Notes: generated by a model from the sequence alone, not told the origin. Shown: positions 41,139-50,355, numbered from the stretch's first letter. The stretch: DNA of 64,000 nt from Pelethousia sp034928145 (GCA_034928145.1 JAYFPE010000029.1:4804-68803); one strand, 5' to 3'. A program made the numbers and translations.

Positions 41139-42089
41139 ATGTACCGGATCGGCGTTGACATCGGCGGCACCAATATTGCATTGGGCCTGTTGGATGAAGA
41201 ACTGGAGCTTAAAGATAGCCGCAGCATCCCCTTCCAGCGGGGCGGGGAGCTGGTGGCCGCGCGTATCGCGGAGCAGGTGCGCTTGATGCTGGAAAAAGCA
41301 GGGGCCGGCGTAGAGGCTCTTTCCTGCATCGGCGTGGCTGTGCCTGGCAGCATCGACCCGGCGGGTGAGCTGGTGATCCATGCCTATAACCTGGATTTTC
41401 ACAACGAGCCTCTGCGCGCGAGGATCGCGGCGCATTTTCCGGGCGTGTCCGTGGCCCTGGCCAACGACGCGGATGCCGCCGTTCTGGCTGAGCTTTATAA
41501 AGGCGCATTGCAGGGCTGCAAAACCGCTGGGCTCTACACCTTGGGTACCGGCATCGGCGGGGGATTCGTCATCGGCGGCCGCCTGTTCCGCGGCGGCAGA
41601 GGAAACGGCATCGAGCCGGGGCATGTGGTGCTGGTGGATGGCGGGGAGATGTGCACCTGCGGGCTGGCGGGCTGCGTGGAGAGTTACTGCTCCGCCACGG
41701 CCCTTATCCGCCAGGCCAGCCGCGCCATGACCGCCCATCCCGAAAGCCTGCTGCATCAAAAAACGGCTGGCGACCCCGCGGCCATGACGGCCAAGTTGGC
41801 CATCGACTGCGCCAAAGCAGGGGATGAAACCGCCCTAGCCGTGTTTCGGGCCTATGTTGGATACCTTGGTTCCGCCATTGCCTCCGTGATGAACATGCTG
41901 GATATGGAGGTCATCGCCATTGGCGGGGGCGTGAGCGGGGCGGGGGATTTCCTGTTTGAGCCGCTACGCCTGGATGTGAATTCCAAGTGCTTCTTTAAAA
42001 ACCACGGCAGCGTGGTGCCCGCCCAAATGGGCAACGCGGCCGGCATGGTGGGTGCGGCCATGCTCCATCACAACGCCTGCAATGGCTAA
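41139..42089 (+). CDS. glcK: ROK family glucokinase
   Basis: 316 residues. It uses ATP to phosphorylate glucose. The ATP-binding start YRIGVDIGGTNIALGLLDE, the active-site ANDADAAVLAE, the GTGIGGGFVIGG phosphate loop and the ROK zinc signature EPGHVVLVDGGEMCTCGLAGCVESYCSA are all present. The ROK fold also contains other sugar kinases and repressors; no DNA-binding domain is present, and the match with Firmicutes GlcK is good. Last gene of the hprK operon, closed by a terminator at 42205. Confidence 0.93.
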   Translation: MYRIGVDIGGTNIALGLLDEELELKDSRSIPFQRGGELVAARIAEQVRLMLEKAGAGVEALSCIGVAVPGSIDPAGELVIHAYNLDFHNEPLRARIAAHFPGVSVALANDADAAVLAELYKGALQGCKTAGLYTLGTGIGGGFVIGGRLFRGGRGNGIEPGHVVLVDGGEMCTCGLAGCVESYCSATALIRQASRAMTAHPESLLHQKTAGDPAAMTAKLAIDCAKAGDETALAVFRAYVGYLGSAIASVMNMLDMEVIAIGGGVSGAGDFLFEPLRLDVNSKCFFKNHGSVVPAQMGNAAGMVGAAMLHHNACNG

Positions 42090-42204
42090 GCGCGTAAAGA
42101 CCCCGTAATTGCGCCGGATTGGCAATGATTATCGAGATGTATAGGAAAAGTGACATGGACGGGCGTTAAGAACAAAATCGGATGTAGTGGCGTATATTTT
42201 TAAG

Positions 42205-42231
42205 AAAATGGCCCTGTGCGGCCATTTTTTT
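42205..42231 (+). terminator. Terminator after the glucokinase gene
   Basis: A 9-bp stem (42205-42213 with 42220-42228) and seven T. Confidence 0.92.
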
Positions 42232-42286
42232 GTGCCAAGGAACCGTTCATAAAGGTGGGAATTCCGTAAAAAAGTTATAAGTCTCG

Positions 42287-42315
42287 TTGACGATGTGAAA
42301 AAATGGTGATATTAT
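42287..42315 (+). promoter_or_regulatory. Promoter of the alanine symporter gene
   Basis: TTGACG at 42287-42292, a 17-nt spacer, TATTAT at 42310-42315. Confidence 0.75.
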
Positions 42316-42489
42316 TATTAAAAATTATCGGGATCGGGTTTGCGAGCGCTAATTTTCTTAACAAATTTTACGGGGAAAGTCAAGTCCTAACAAAATATGT
42401 AAGGGGGGAGAGTCGGGCAAAAGCCGGACATGCATACCGGTTATACCTTAACGCAATTATCCATTATTTTAAGGAGGTAATAACACCAC
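42316..42489 (+). other. Long 5' leader of the symporter gene
   Basis: About 170 nt between promoter and start. It contains AT-rich sequence and a possible hairpin around gtcgggc-aaaa-gccggac near 42412-42429 with one mismatch. Symporters of this family often sit behind glycine riboswitches, but I do not find the glycine aptamer core here. It may hold another regulatory RNA. Confidence 0.35.
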
Positions 42490-43896
42490 ATGCTCGATAT
42501 CATTGGATTTTTAAACGATAATATTATTTGGGGCATTCCGATGCTCGTACTAATGATCGGCACAGGCCTCTACCTCACTGTGATAACCAAGGGCGTTATT
42601 TTCCGCCACTTTGGCATTCTGATGAAATATACGACCGCCACCCTCTTTAAGAAGCAGGACCCTGCCGAGCAGGAAGAGGGAGCGATCACGCCCTTCCAGG
42701 CCGTGTGCACAGCACTTTCCGCTACCGTGGGCACGGGCAATATCGTAGGCGTGGCGCTGGCCATCGCCGTGGGCGGCCCGGGCGCTATGTTCTGGCTGTG
42801 GGTCTCCGCCCTCGTGGGCATGGTCACAAAGTATTCGGAGTGCATGCTCGCCGTTGCTTACCGCGATAAGAACAGCAGGGGCGAAATCATCGGCGGCCCT
42901 ATGCAGTATATTACCAAGGGCCTTGGCAAGCGCTGGCTGGCCATTCTCTTCTGCATTTTCGGCTCCATTGCGGCCTTTGGCATCGGCGCTACCGTGCAGG
43001 CGAACTCCCTGGCAGGCGGTGTGAACGCTACCTTCAACATCCCCTTCTGGGTAATCGGCGTGATAGTAGCCATCCTGGCCGGCCTGGTGCTGATTGGCGG
43101 CATCAAGCGTATCTCCGCTACGGCTGAGATCCTGGTGCCCTTCATGGCCGTGTTCTACATTGTGGGCGCGATCGCCGTGCTGGTGGTTAACGCCGCGGCA
43201 ATCCCGCAGGCTTTCGTGGATATTTTCAAATCCGCCTTCACGGGTGCGGCCCCGGTCGGCGGCTTCGCAGGCGCGACCATTATCTATGCGGCCCGCATCG
43301 GCGTGGCCCGCGGCGTGTTCACGCATGAGGCGGGCATGGGTTCCGCGCCCATCGCCCACGCTTCCGCTTCTACGGATCATCCCGCCCGTCAGGGGCTCTG
43401 GGGCGCTTTCGAGGTGTTCTTCGACACCATCGTGATGTGCACCATCACCGGCCTGGTCATCCTAACCTCCGGGCGCTGGATGGAAAACCCCCAGCTCGAG
43501 AAGAACGCCATGAGCCAGGCGGCCTTTGCGGACGCCATTCCCCTGGGCCAGTATGTAGTAACCATCGGCTTGGTGCTCTTCGCATTTGCCACCATCATCG
43601 CCTGGTACTACTACGGTGAAAAGTGCGTGGAGTTCCTCTTCCACGAGAACCGCTTTGTTATCCGCATTTACCAGGTTCTCTATACGGTGGCCGTATTCTT
43701 GGGCTGCGTAGCCTCTCTGGATGTGGTTTGGCTCTTTGCGGATTTCTTCAACGGCCTGATGGCGTTCCCGAACCTCTTCGCCCTTATCGCCCTCTCCCCG
43801 GTAATCAAGAAGCTCTCCGACGATCTCTTCGCGGATCCGCATCGCATCCGCCCGCGCCACACGGATTATTCCAGATTCATTAAGCTCAAGGGCTAA
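42490..43896 (+). CDS. Alanine/glycine:cation symporter (AGCS family)
   Basis: 468 residues with about ten membrane helices. The AGCS signature is clear: PFQAVCTALSATVGTGNIVGVALAIAVGGPGAMFWLWVSALVGMVTKYSE, GGPMQYITKGLG, and IIYAARIGVARGVFTHEAGMGSAPIAHASASTDHPARQGLWGAFEVFFDTIVMCTITGLVI. It imports alanine or glycine with Na+. AAGGAGG stands 12 nt before the ATG. It is transcribed alone from the promoter at 42287 and shares a hairpin terminator with the convergent fumarase genes. Confidence 0.95.
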   Translation: MLDIIGFLNDNIIWGIPMLVLMIGTGLYLTVITKGVIFRHFGILMKYTTATLFKKQDPAEQEEGAITPFQAVCTALSATVGTGNIVGVALAIAVGGPGAMFWLWVSALVGMVTKYSECMLAVAYRDKNSRGEIIGGPMQYITKGLGKRWLAILFCIFGSIAAFGIGATVQANSLAGGVNATFNIPFWVIGVIVAILAGLVLIGGIKRISATAEILVPFMAVFYIVGAIAVLVVNAAAIPQAFVDIFKSAFTGAAPVGGFAGATIIYAARIGVARGVFTHEAGMGSAPIAHASASTDHPARQGLWGAFEVFFDTIVMCTITGLVILTSGRWMENPQLEKNAMSQAAFADAIPLGQYVVTIGLVLFAFATIIAWYYYGEKCVEFLFHENRFVIRIYQVLYTVAVFLGCVASLDVVWLFADFFNGLMAFPNLFALIALSPVIKKLSDDLFADPHRIRPRHTDYSRFIKLKG

Positions 43897-43927
43897 GCCG
43901 CGCGCGCAAAGCAAAATAATGAAACAT

Positions 43928-43955
43928 ACCCCTGCCGAATAACATCGGCAGGGGT
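43928..43955. terminator. Bidirectional hairpin between symporter and fumarase genes
   Basis: An 11-bp perfect stem (43928-43938 with 43945-43955); short T-rich flanks on both strands. Confidence 0.75.
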
Positions 43956-43979
43956 GTTTGCTGTTCAGGGGATTCTTTC

Positions 43980-44522
43980 TCAGCGGTCGTATAAATTGCC
44001 GCCGGCGCTGTCGCAGGCCACGATGGCGGGCATATCCTCGATGATAAAGCGGCGGATGGCCTCCGTGCCCAGTTCCGGGAAAGCCGCCATCTCCACCTTT
44101 TTGACGCTGCGGGCGATCAGCACGCCCGCCCCGCCCGTAACGGCAAAATAGACGGCACGGCCTCGCAGAGCCGCCAGCACGGCTGGGGAGCGGGGACCTT
44201 TGCCAATCAGGGCCGTGGCCCCGGCCGAAAGGAGGGCGGGGGTGTAAACATCCATACGGGCGCTGGTGGTGGGGCCACAAGGGCCAATCACCTCACCTGG
44301 CGCAGCCGGGCAAGGCCCCGCGTAATAGATGGCGCAGGGCGCGGGCAGGGGCCACCCCTGCGGCAGGCGCGCTCCCTGCGTGCCTTGCAACATGGCAAAG
44401 AGCCGCTTGTGCGCCGCATCCCGGGCAGTGTAAAGCTCGCCTGAAAGAAGCACGGCCTCCCCGGCGCGCAGGCCAAGGATAGCTTCATTTGAAAGGGGCA
44501 GGCATATGCGCTTGTAGTCCAT
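43980..44522 (-). CDS. fumB: Fumarate hydratase beta subunit (class I)
   Basis: 180 residues from the ATG at 44522, with AGGAGG 5 nt upstream inside the alpha gene; the stop of alpha and this ATG overlap (TGATG). It matches the C-terminal domain of class I fumarases: AGEAVLLSGELYTARDAAHKRLF, YYAGPCPAAPGEVIGPCGPTTSARMDVYTP, GATALIGKGPRSPAV and AVYFAVTGGAGVLIARSVKKVE. With alpha it forms the oxygen-sensitive 4Fe-4S hydratase interconverting fumarate and malate. The beta part of tartrate dehydratase is related, but the gene pair fits fumarase better. Confidence 0.92.
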   Translation of the reverse strand: MDYKRICLPLSNEAILGLRAGEAVLLSGELYTARDAAHKRLFAMLQGTQGARLPQGWPLPAPCAIYYAGPCPAAPGEVIGPCGPTTSARMDVYTPALLSAGATALIGKGPRSPAVLAALRGRAVYFAVTGGAGVLIARSVKKVEMAAFPELGTEAIRRFIIEDMPAIVACDSAGGNLYDR

Positions 44523-45355
44523 CACAGCCTCCTGGAAGCGTGGCGGCAGGCGTGGCATTGCATATTGATCGCCACGGGCAGCCCGGCAATATGGGTGGGC
44601 ATTTGGGCCATGTGCACGGCTAAGGCCGTCGTTTTGCCACCCAGGCCCATGGGACCGATGTTGCTTTGGTTGATGCGCGCGAGAACTTCCGCCTCCATCC
44701 CGGCCAGCTCCGGCTCAGCACTGGGCTGGCCCAGCGGACGCAGCAGCTGGCGCTTGGCCAGCAGGGCCGCAGCCTCCATGGTGCCGCCGATGCCCACGCC
44801 CACGACGCCCGGCGGGCAGGCGCAGGCCCCGGCGCAAAGGACTGTTTCCACCACGGCATCCAATACACCCGCCCTACCTTGAGCGGGGGTCAGCATATAG
44901 ATCCGGCTCATGTTTTCGCTGCCAAAGCCCTTGGGGGCGATGGTGAGCTCCAAGCTATCTCCGGGTACCAGGCGAATGTGCAGGATGGCGGGGGTGTTGT
45001 CGCCGGTATTCTCGCGCGAGAGCGCACCCACCACGGACTTGCGCAAATAGCCTTCGCGGTAACCCGCAGCCACACCCTCGTCGATCGCGGCGCTAAAATC
45101 CCCCTCGATATGCACATCCTGGCCGATATCGGCAAAGACCACGGCCATGCCCGTATCCTGGCAACAGGGCCGCATCGCTGTGGCGGATAGGGCCGCGTTT
45201 TCCAAAAGCTGCTCCAGCACTGCCCGGGCGTGACCGGTCTCCTGTTCGCGGGCTTTTTCCAGCGCACAGGTTACGTCCCCGGGCAAGCAACAGCATGCCT
45301 CTATGCAGGCCTCCCGCACGGCACTAACGATGGCTTCGCTTTGTATAATGCGCAA
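44522..45355 (-). CDS. fumA: Fumarate hydratase alpha subunit (class I)
   Basis: 277 residues from a TTG start at 45355 with GAGGGGAG 8 nt upstream. Cluster and substrate motifs: RPCCQDTGMAVVFADIG (Cys ligand), KSVVGALSRENTGDNTPAILH, LTIAPKGFGSENMSRIYMLTP, CPPGVVGVGIGGTMEAAALLAKRQLLRPLG and NIGPMGLGGKTTALAVH. It carries the Fe-S cluster of the two-subunit enzyme. An extended -10 element (TGCTATAAT, minus strand, 45394-45402) drives it, divergent from the arginine operon, whose ArgH makes fumarate. Confidence 0.93.
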   Translation of the reverse strand: MRIIQSEAIVSAVREACIEACCCLPGDVTCALEKAREQETGHARAVLEQLLENAALSATAMRPCCQDTGMAVVFADIGQDVHIEGDFSAAIDEGVAAGYREGYLRKSVVGALSRENTGDNTPAILHIRLVPGDSLELTIAPKGFGSENMSRIYMLTPAQGRAGVLDAVVETVLCAGACACPPGVVGVGIGGTMEAAALLAKRQLLRPLGQPSAEPELAGMEAEVLARINQSNIGPMGLGGKTTALAVHMAQMPTHIAGLPVAINMQCHACRHASRRL

Positions 45356-45416
45356 AGATGCCGCTCCCCTCTTTGTTTTCTTTTCTTTGCTTCATTATAG
45401 CACATCCAATCGCAGA

Positions 45417-45428
45417 TGCATATATGCA
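45417..45428. promoter_or_regulatory. Candidate operator in the fumA/argG divergent region
   Basis: TGCATATATGCA is a perfect 12-bp palindrome centred between the two divergent promoters, followed by an AT-rich stretch with another ttatgca. It resembles an ArgR (ARG box) site loosely: the half-site is similar but the spacing is 2 bp shorter than the consensus. Confidence 0.3.
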
Positions 45429-45460
45429 CCAATTATGCAAAATTAATTAATAAATATCCA

Positions 45461-45489
45461 TTGACAAGCGCCGCTGATATAGGTATAAT
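45461..45489 (+). promoter_or_regulatory. Promoter of the arginine operon
   Basis: Perfect TTGACA at 45461-45466, 17-nt spacer, perfect TATAAT at 45484-45489, 32 nt before the argG start. A consensus-level promoter suggests it is held down by a repressor. Confidence 0.92.
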
Positions 45490-45520
45490 TATCAAAAATA
45501 ACCGAGATGGAGGAATAATT

Positions 45521-46747
45521 ATGAGCAAGCCCATCAAGAAAGTCGTTCTCGCCTATTCGGGCGGCCTGGATACTTCCGTTATGATCCCCTGGCTTAAGGA
45601 AAATTACGATAACTGCGAGGTTGTGGCCGTTTGTGCCGACGTCGGCCAGGGGACGGAACTGGAGGGGCTAGAGGAGAAGGCCCTCAAAACCGGCGCCTCC
45701 AAGCTCTATATCGAAGATCTGAAGAAAGAGTTCGTGGAGGATTATATATTCCCCACCCTCAAGGCCGGCGCCAAGTATGAATATGAATATTTATTGGGCA
45801 CCTCTATCGCCCGGCCCGTGATCGCCAAGCGCATCGCCGAGATCGCTATCGCCGAAGGGGCGGACGCTATCGCCCACGGCTGCACGGGCAAGGGCAATGA
45901 CCAGGTGCGCTTCGAGTTGACCATCAAGGCCATGGCCCCGCAGATGGTAGTCATCGCACCCTGGCGCACATGGGAGCTCAAGAGCCGCGAGGATGAGATC
46001 GACTATGCGGAGGCGCATAACATCCCCCTCAAGATCAAGCGCGAGACTAACTATTCCAAGGATAAAAACCTCTGGCACCTTTCCCACGAGGGGTTGGAGC
46101 TGGAAGACCCGGCCAACGAGCCCAACTGGGCCAACAGCTTCCTCGAACTGGGCGTGCTGCCCGAGGATGCGCCGGATACCCCTACCTATGTGAAGATCGG
46201 GTTTGAAAAGGGCGTTCCCGTATCCCTTGACGGGGTAAAGATGGAGGGCGTCGCTTTGGTCGAAAAGCTCAACGAGTTGGGTGGTGCCAACGGCTGCGGC
46301 ATTACGGATATGGTGGAGAACCGGCTGGTAGGCATCAAGTGCCGCGGCGTGTACGAGACCCCCGGCGGCAGCATCCTCTACAAGGCGCACCAATTGCTCG
46401 AGTCCATCTGCCTGGACCGGGATACCATGCACTACAAGGAGCTGGTAGCCTCCAAGATGGCGGAGCTGGTTTACGACGGCAAGTGGTTTACCACGTTGCA
46501 CGAAGCCCTTGCCGCCTTTGTAGATGTAACCCAGGAGACCGTGACCGGCGAAGTGACCCTTAAGCTTTTCAAGGGCAATATCATCCCGGCCGGCATGACC
46601 TCGGATTATTCCCTCTACAGCCAGGCCATCGCCACCTTTGGCGAGGATAACGTATACGACCAGAAGGATAGCATCGGCTTCATCACCCTCTTTGGCTTGC
46701 AGATCAAGACCAAGGCCCTGATGGAGCAGAAGATGAAGAATAAATAA
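45521..46747 (+). CDS. argG: Argininosuccinate synthase
   Basis: 408 residues from the ATG at 45521 (GGAGG 8 nt upstream); the upstream open frame runs through the promoter and is not used. It joins citrulline and aspartate using ATP. The ATP-binding start KVVLAYSGGLDTSVMIPWLKENY, then ADVGQG, GTSIARPVIAKR, AHGCTGKGNDQVRFE, and DLEDPANEPNW-type segment (LELEDPANEPNWA) are all typical. First gene of the seven-gene operon argGHCJBDF. Confidence 0.97.
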   Translation: MSKPIKKVVLAYSGGLDTSVMIPWLKENYDNCEVVAVCADVGQGTELEGLEEKALKTGASKLYIEDLKKEFVEDYIFPTLKAGAKYEYEYLLGTSIARPVIAKRIAEIAIAEGADAIAHGCTGKGNDQVRFELTIKAMAPQMVVIAPWRTWELKSREDEIDYAEAHNIPLKIKRETNYSKDKNLWHLSHEGLELEDPANEPNWANSFLELGVLPEDAPDTPTYVKIGFEKGVPVSLDGVKMEGVALVEKLNELGGANGCGITDMVENRLVGIKCRGVYETPGGSILYKAHQLLESICLDRDTMHYKELVASKMAELVYDGKWFTTLHEALAAFVDVTQETVTGEVTLKLFKGNIIPAGMTSDYSLYSQAIATFGEDNVYDQKDSIGFITLFGLQIKTKALMEQKMKNK

Positions 46748-46794
46748 GCGTAACCGTCAATAATTGGCGAGGCTATTCGGGAGAGCAATACGAA

Positions 46795-48174
46795 ATGGAT
46801 AAGTTATGGACGGGCAGGTTTCACGGGCAACTGGACGCGGCTGCGGATGATTTCAATTCCTCCATCCGCTTTGACGCGCGTATGGCTGCTCAGGATATCA
46901 GCGGTTCTCTGGCCCACGCGGCCATGCTGGCGGCCAAGGGCATCCTCTCTCAAGAGGATGCGGCCGCCATTGCGGAGGCGCTGGTGGATATCCGGCAAGA
47001 AATTGATTCCGGCCAGCTTGCCATCGACCCTGCCAGCGAGGATATCCACTCCTTTGTGGAGGCGGAGCTGACCCGTCGCATCGGCGAGGCGGGCAAGCGC
47101 CTGCACACGGCGCGCAGCCGCAATGACCAGGTAGCCCTGGATCTGCGGCTGACGCTGCGCGAGGAATGCGGCAGCCTGGACGCGGGCATTTACGCCCTGC
47201 TCGATGTGCTCTGCAAAAAGGCGGCTGTGCACGCCGAAACCATTATGCCCGGCTACACGCACATGCAGCGCGCCCAACCTATCACCTTTGGCCATCACCT
47301 GATGGCCTATGCCATGATGCTGCTTCGGGATCACGAGCGGCTGATGCAGTGCGCCGGGCGGATGAACGTTTCGCCCTTGGGAAGCTGCGCCCTGGCCGGC
47401 ACGACATATGACACGGACAGGGACATGGCGGCCCGGGCCCTAGGCATGGCGGGGATCTCGCAAAATAGCCTCGACGGCGTGAGCGACCGGGATTTTTGCC
47501 TGGAGCTTGCCTCCGTGCTTTCGATTTTGATGATGCACCTTTCACGTTTCAGCGAAGAGATCATCCTCTGGTGCTCTTGGGAGTTTGGCTTCGTTTCCCT
47601 TTCAGACGCCTACTCGACCGGCTCATCCATTATGCCGCAAAAGAAGAACCCCGATATCGCGGAGCTGATCCGGGGCAAAACGGGCCGGGTTTACGGCCAT
47701 TTGATGGGACTTTTGTCCACCCTCAAGGGTCTGCCCCTGGCCTACAATAAAGATATGCAAGAGGATAAGGAGGCCATTTTCGACGCGGTGGATACGGCCA
47801 AGGCCTGCCTTGCCATGATGGCCCCCATGGTGGATACCATGCAGGCGCGGCCGGAGAACATGCGCAAGGCCGCTGCGAGCGGCTTTATCAACGCCACGGA
47901 TTGCGCGGATTACCTTGTTACCAAGGGCATGCCCTTCCGCACTGCCTATAAGGTTACGGGCGAGCTGGTGGCCAAGTGCATCGAAAGCGGCAAAACGTTG
48001 GAGAGTCTCACATTGAAAGAATATAAGGCGGCTTCTGAGCTTTTCGCAGAGGATATCTTCCAAGCCATCAGCCTGGAGTCCTGCGTTGCCCGGCGGCGCA
48101 GCCAGGGCGGCACCGCGCCGGAGCAGGTACGGGCGCAGATCGCCTGGGTAGAGGAGAAGATGGCCGCATGGTAA
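46795..48174 (+). CDS. argH: Argininosuccinate lyase
   Basis: 459 residues. It splits argininosuccinate to arginine and fumarate. Fumarase/aspartase superfamily features are LWTGRFHGQLDAAADDFNSSIRFD at the start, TARSRNDQVALDLRL, PGYTHMQRAQPITFGHHLMAY with the active His, and the signature loop GSSIMPQKKNPDIAELIRGK. The 3' end overlaps argC by 7 nt. Fumarate made here could feed the divergently encoded fumarase. Confidence 0.97.
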   Translation: MDKLWTGRFHGQLDAAADDFNSSIRFDARMAAQDISGSLAHAAMLAAKGILSQEDAAAIAEALVDIRQEIDSGQLAIDPASEDIHSFVEAELTRRIGEAGKRLHTARSRNDQVALDLRLTLREECGSLDAGIYALLDVLCKKAAVHAETIMPGYTHMQRAQPITFGHHLMAYAMMLLRDHERLMQCAGRMNVSPLGSCALAGTTYDTDRDMAARALGMAGISQNSLDGVSDRDFCLELASVLSILMMHLSRFSEEIILWCSWEFGFVSLSDAYSTGSSIMPQKKNPDIAELIRGKTGRVYGHLMGLLSTLKGLPLAYNKDMQEDKEAIFDAVDTAKACLAMMAPMVDTMQARPENMRKAAASGFINATDCADYLVTKGMPFRTAYKVTGELVAKCIESGKTLESLTLKEYKAASELFAEDIFQAISLESCVARRRSQGGTAPEQVRAQIAWVEEKMAAW

Positions 48175-49112
48175 CGGTATTCATTGATGGGGAAGCGGGC
48201 ACCACGGGCCTTGGTATCCGCCGGCGGCTGGAAAAGCACCCCGCCGTGCGGTTGCTCGAGATCGATCCCGCCCTGCGCAAGGATACACAGGCCCGGCGCG
48301 CCCTCCTGCACGAGGCGGATATCGCCTTCCTCTGCCTGCCGGATGCGGCGGCGCGGGAATCGGCGGCGCTCGCGGACGGCGGCTACGTCCGCATTTTGGA
48401 TGCCTCCACGGCCCACCGCACGGCCCCGGGCTGGGCCTATGGCTTTGCTGAGCTTTCACCAAAGCACCGGGCGGAGATCATCTGCGGCAACCGGGTGGCC
48501 GTGCCGGGTTGCCATGCGAGCGGCATGATCGCCCTGGCCTATCCGCTGCTTTCGGTCGGGCTATTGCCCACGGACACCGACCTATGCTTTACCTCCGTTA
48601 CCGGCTACAGCGGCGGCGGCAGGGCGATGATTACCCAATACGAGGCGGATGCCAGGCCAGTCGGCTTTGACTCCCCGCGGCAATATGGCCTGGCGCAGGC
48701 CCACAAGCATCTGCCCGAGGTTACGGCCCAATGCGGCCTAAGCAAGGAACCGGCCTTTTTGCCCATCGTAGCGGATTTCCCCCGGGGCATGGCGGTGACG
48801 CTGGCCTTGCACCAAAGCCAGTTCGCCAGGCCCATCCCCCTGCAAGCCCTATGGGAAACCATTGCCGCCCATTATGAAGGCAGCCCCCTGATGTGGGTGC
48901 GGCCCTTGGGCGCGGAGGCGGAGGAGGACGGCTTTTTAGCAGCCAACGCCCTGGCTGGGCGGGACGGCATGGAGATATCGGTAACCGGCAACGCCCAGCG
49001 CCTTCTGCTGCATGCGCGCTTTGATAACCTGGGTAAGGGCGCTTCCGGCGCTGCCCTGCAATGCATGAACATCATGCTGGGCTTGGATGAAGCCACGGGC
49101 CTTGCGCCGTGA
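48168..49112 (+). CDS. argC: N-acetyl-gamma-glutamyl-phosphate reductase, short (type 2) form
   Basis: 314 residues, the length of the type 2 family (type 1 is about 345). It reduces N-acetylglutamyl phosphate with NADPH. VFIDGEAGTTGLGIRRRL is the type 2 start, AFLCLPDAAARE a cofactor-domain loop, and VAVPGCHASGMIALAYPLL holds the catalytic Cys; SVTGYSGGGRAMI follows. It is coupled to argH by overlap. A type 2 argC within a Firmicutes operon is less usual than type 1 and may point to a different ancestry for this gene. Confidence 0.95.
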   Translation: MVTVFIDGEAGTTGLGIRRRLEKHPAVRLLEIDPALRKDTQARRALLHEADIAFLCLPDAAARESAALADGGYVRILDASTAHRTAPGWAYGFAELSPKHRAEIICGNRVAVPGCHASGMIALAYPLLSVGLLPTDTDLCFTSVTGYSGGGRAMITQYEADARPVGFDSPRQYGLAQAHKHLPEVTAQCGLSKEPAFLPIVADFPRGMAVTLALHQSQFARPIPLQALWETIAAHYEGSPLMWVRPLGAEAEEDGFLAANALAGRDGMEISVTGNAQRLLLHARFDNLGKGASGAALQCMNIMLGLDEATGLAP

Positions 49113-49143
49113 TTTAAATTTCTAGAGAGGGAACACAAAGACC

Positions 49144-50355
49144 ATGAAAACCATCCAAGGCGGCGTTTGCGCCGCAAAGGGTTTCCGTGCCGGCGGCGCG
49201 CATTGCGGCATCCGCAAGAATAAGAGCAAGCGAGATCTGGCCCTGATCCTCAGCGATACGCTGGCCAGTGCGGCCTGCGTTTATACTACCAACCTGGTGC
49301 AGGGCGCGCCCATCGCCGTTACGCGCGAACATGTGGCCAACGGCTATGCCCGGGCCATCCTCTGCAACAGCGGCAATGCCAACACCTGCAACGCGGATGG
49401 GATTGAGATTGCGCAAGCTATGTGCGGCCTGTTGGAAAAGGAGAGCGGCGTTTCGGCTGACGATGTGATCATCGCCTCCACCGGCGTGATCGGCCAGCCC
49501 CTGCCCATCGAGCCTATCGCCGCGGGTATGCCCGCGCTGGTGGCCAGCCTGGGCGACTATAGCGCCGATGCGGCGGAGGCCATCATGACCACGGATCTTC
49601 GCGTGAAGGAGCTAGCCGTGGAATTTGAGCTGTCCGGCCATACCTGCCGCCTGGGCGGCATTGCCAAGGGCAGCGGCATGATCCACCCCAATATGGCCAC
49701 CATGCTGGTTTTCCTCACCACGGATGCGGCCATCTCGCCGGACATGCTGCAAAAGGCGCTCAATGCGGATATTCAGGACACCTTCCATATGATCAGTGTG
49801 GATGGGGATACCTCTACCAACGATATGGTGAGCATCCTGGCGAACGGCGAAGCGGGCAACCCGGCCATCACCGGCCCAGGCGCGGATTACGACAGCTTTT
49901 CCGCCGCCCTTTTTGAGGTGACGCGCTATCTCTGCCGCGCCATCGCCCGGGATGGCGAGGGGGCATCCAAGTTGATTGAATGCGCCGTAACAGGCGCTAC
50001 CGATAAAGAAACGGCTCGGGTAGTGGCTAAAGCCGTGATTTGCTCCAGCCTTGTCAAGGCGGCGATGTTCGGCGCCGACGCCAACTGGGGCCGGGTGCTC
50101 TGCGCCATCGGCTACAGCGGCGCGGATGTGGATATCCAAAAGGTGGACGTAGCCTTCCGCGCAAAGGATAGCTATGTGCCCGTATGCCGCGCCGGAGCGG
50201 GCGTTCCCTTTAACGAGGAGGAAGCCAAGCGGGTTTTAAGCGCCGAAGAGGTGCGTGTGGAGATTCAACTCAATAGCGGGGCTGGGGAAGCTACGGCCTG
50301 GGGCTGCGATTTGACCTATGATTATGTGAAGATCAATGGAGATTACAGAACATGA
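49144..50355 (+). CDS. argJ: Glutamate N-acetyltransferase / amino-acid acetyltransferase
   Basis: 403 residues. ArgJ moves the acetyl group from N-acetylornithine to glutamate and in bifunctional forms also uses acetyl-CoA. The self-cleavage site is GMIHPNMATMLVFLTTDA, where the Thr becomes the nucleophile of the beta chain. GGVCAAKGFRAGGAHCGIRK, CNSGNANTC, ASTGVIGQPLP and DGDTSTNDMVSILANG are all typical. No argA is seen in the window, so a bifunctional enzyme is likely. RBS GAGAGGGA is upstream; the stop overlaps argB. Confidence 0.96.
   Translation: MKTIQGGVCAAKGFRAGGAHCGIRKNKSKRDLALILSDTLASAACVYTTNLVQGAPIAVTREHVANGYARAILCNSGNANTCNADGIEIAQAMCGLLEKESGVSADDVIIASTGVIGQPLPIEPIAAGMPALVASLGDYSADAAEAIMTTDLRVKELAVEFELSGHTCRLGGIAKGSGMIHPNMATMLVFLTTDAAISPDMLQKALNADIQDTFHMISVDGDTSTNDMVSILANGEAGNPAITGPGADYDSFSAALFEVTRYLCRAIARDGEGASKLIECAVTGATDKETARVVAKAVICSSLVKAAMFGADANWGRVLCAIGYSGADVDIQKVDVAFRAKDSYVPVCRAGAGVPFNEEEAKRVLSAEEVRVEIQLNSGAGEATAWGCDLTYDYVKINGDYRT

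Noticed and set aside
42316..42489. Glycine riboswitch upstream of the symporter gene
   Set aside because: The leader has a GGAGAG stretch, but the conserved gcvT-type core and paired aptamers are missing.
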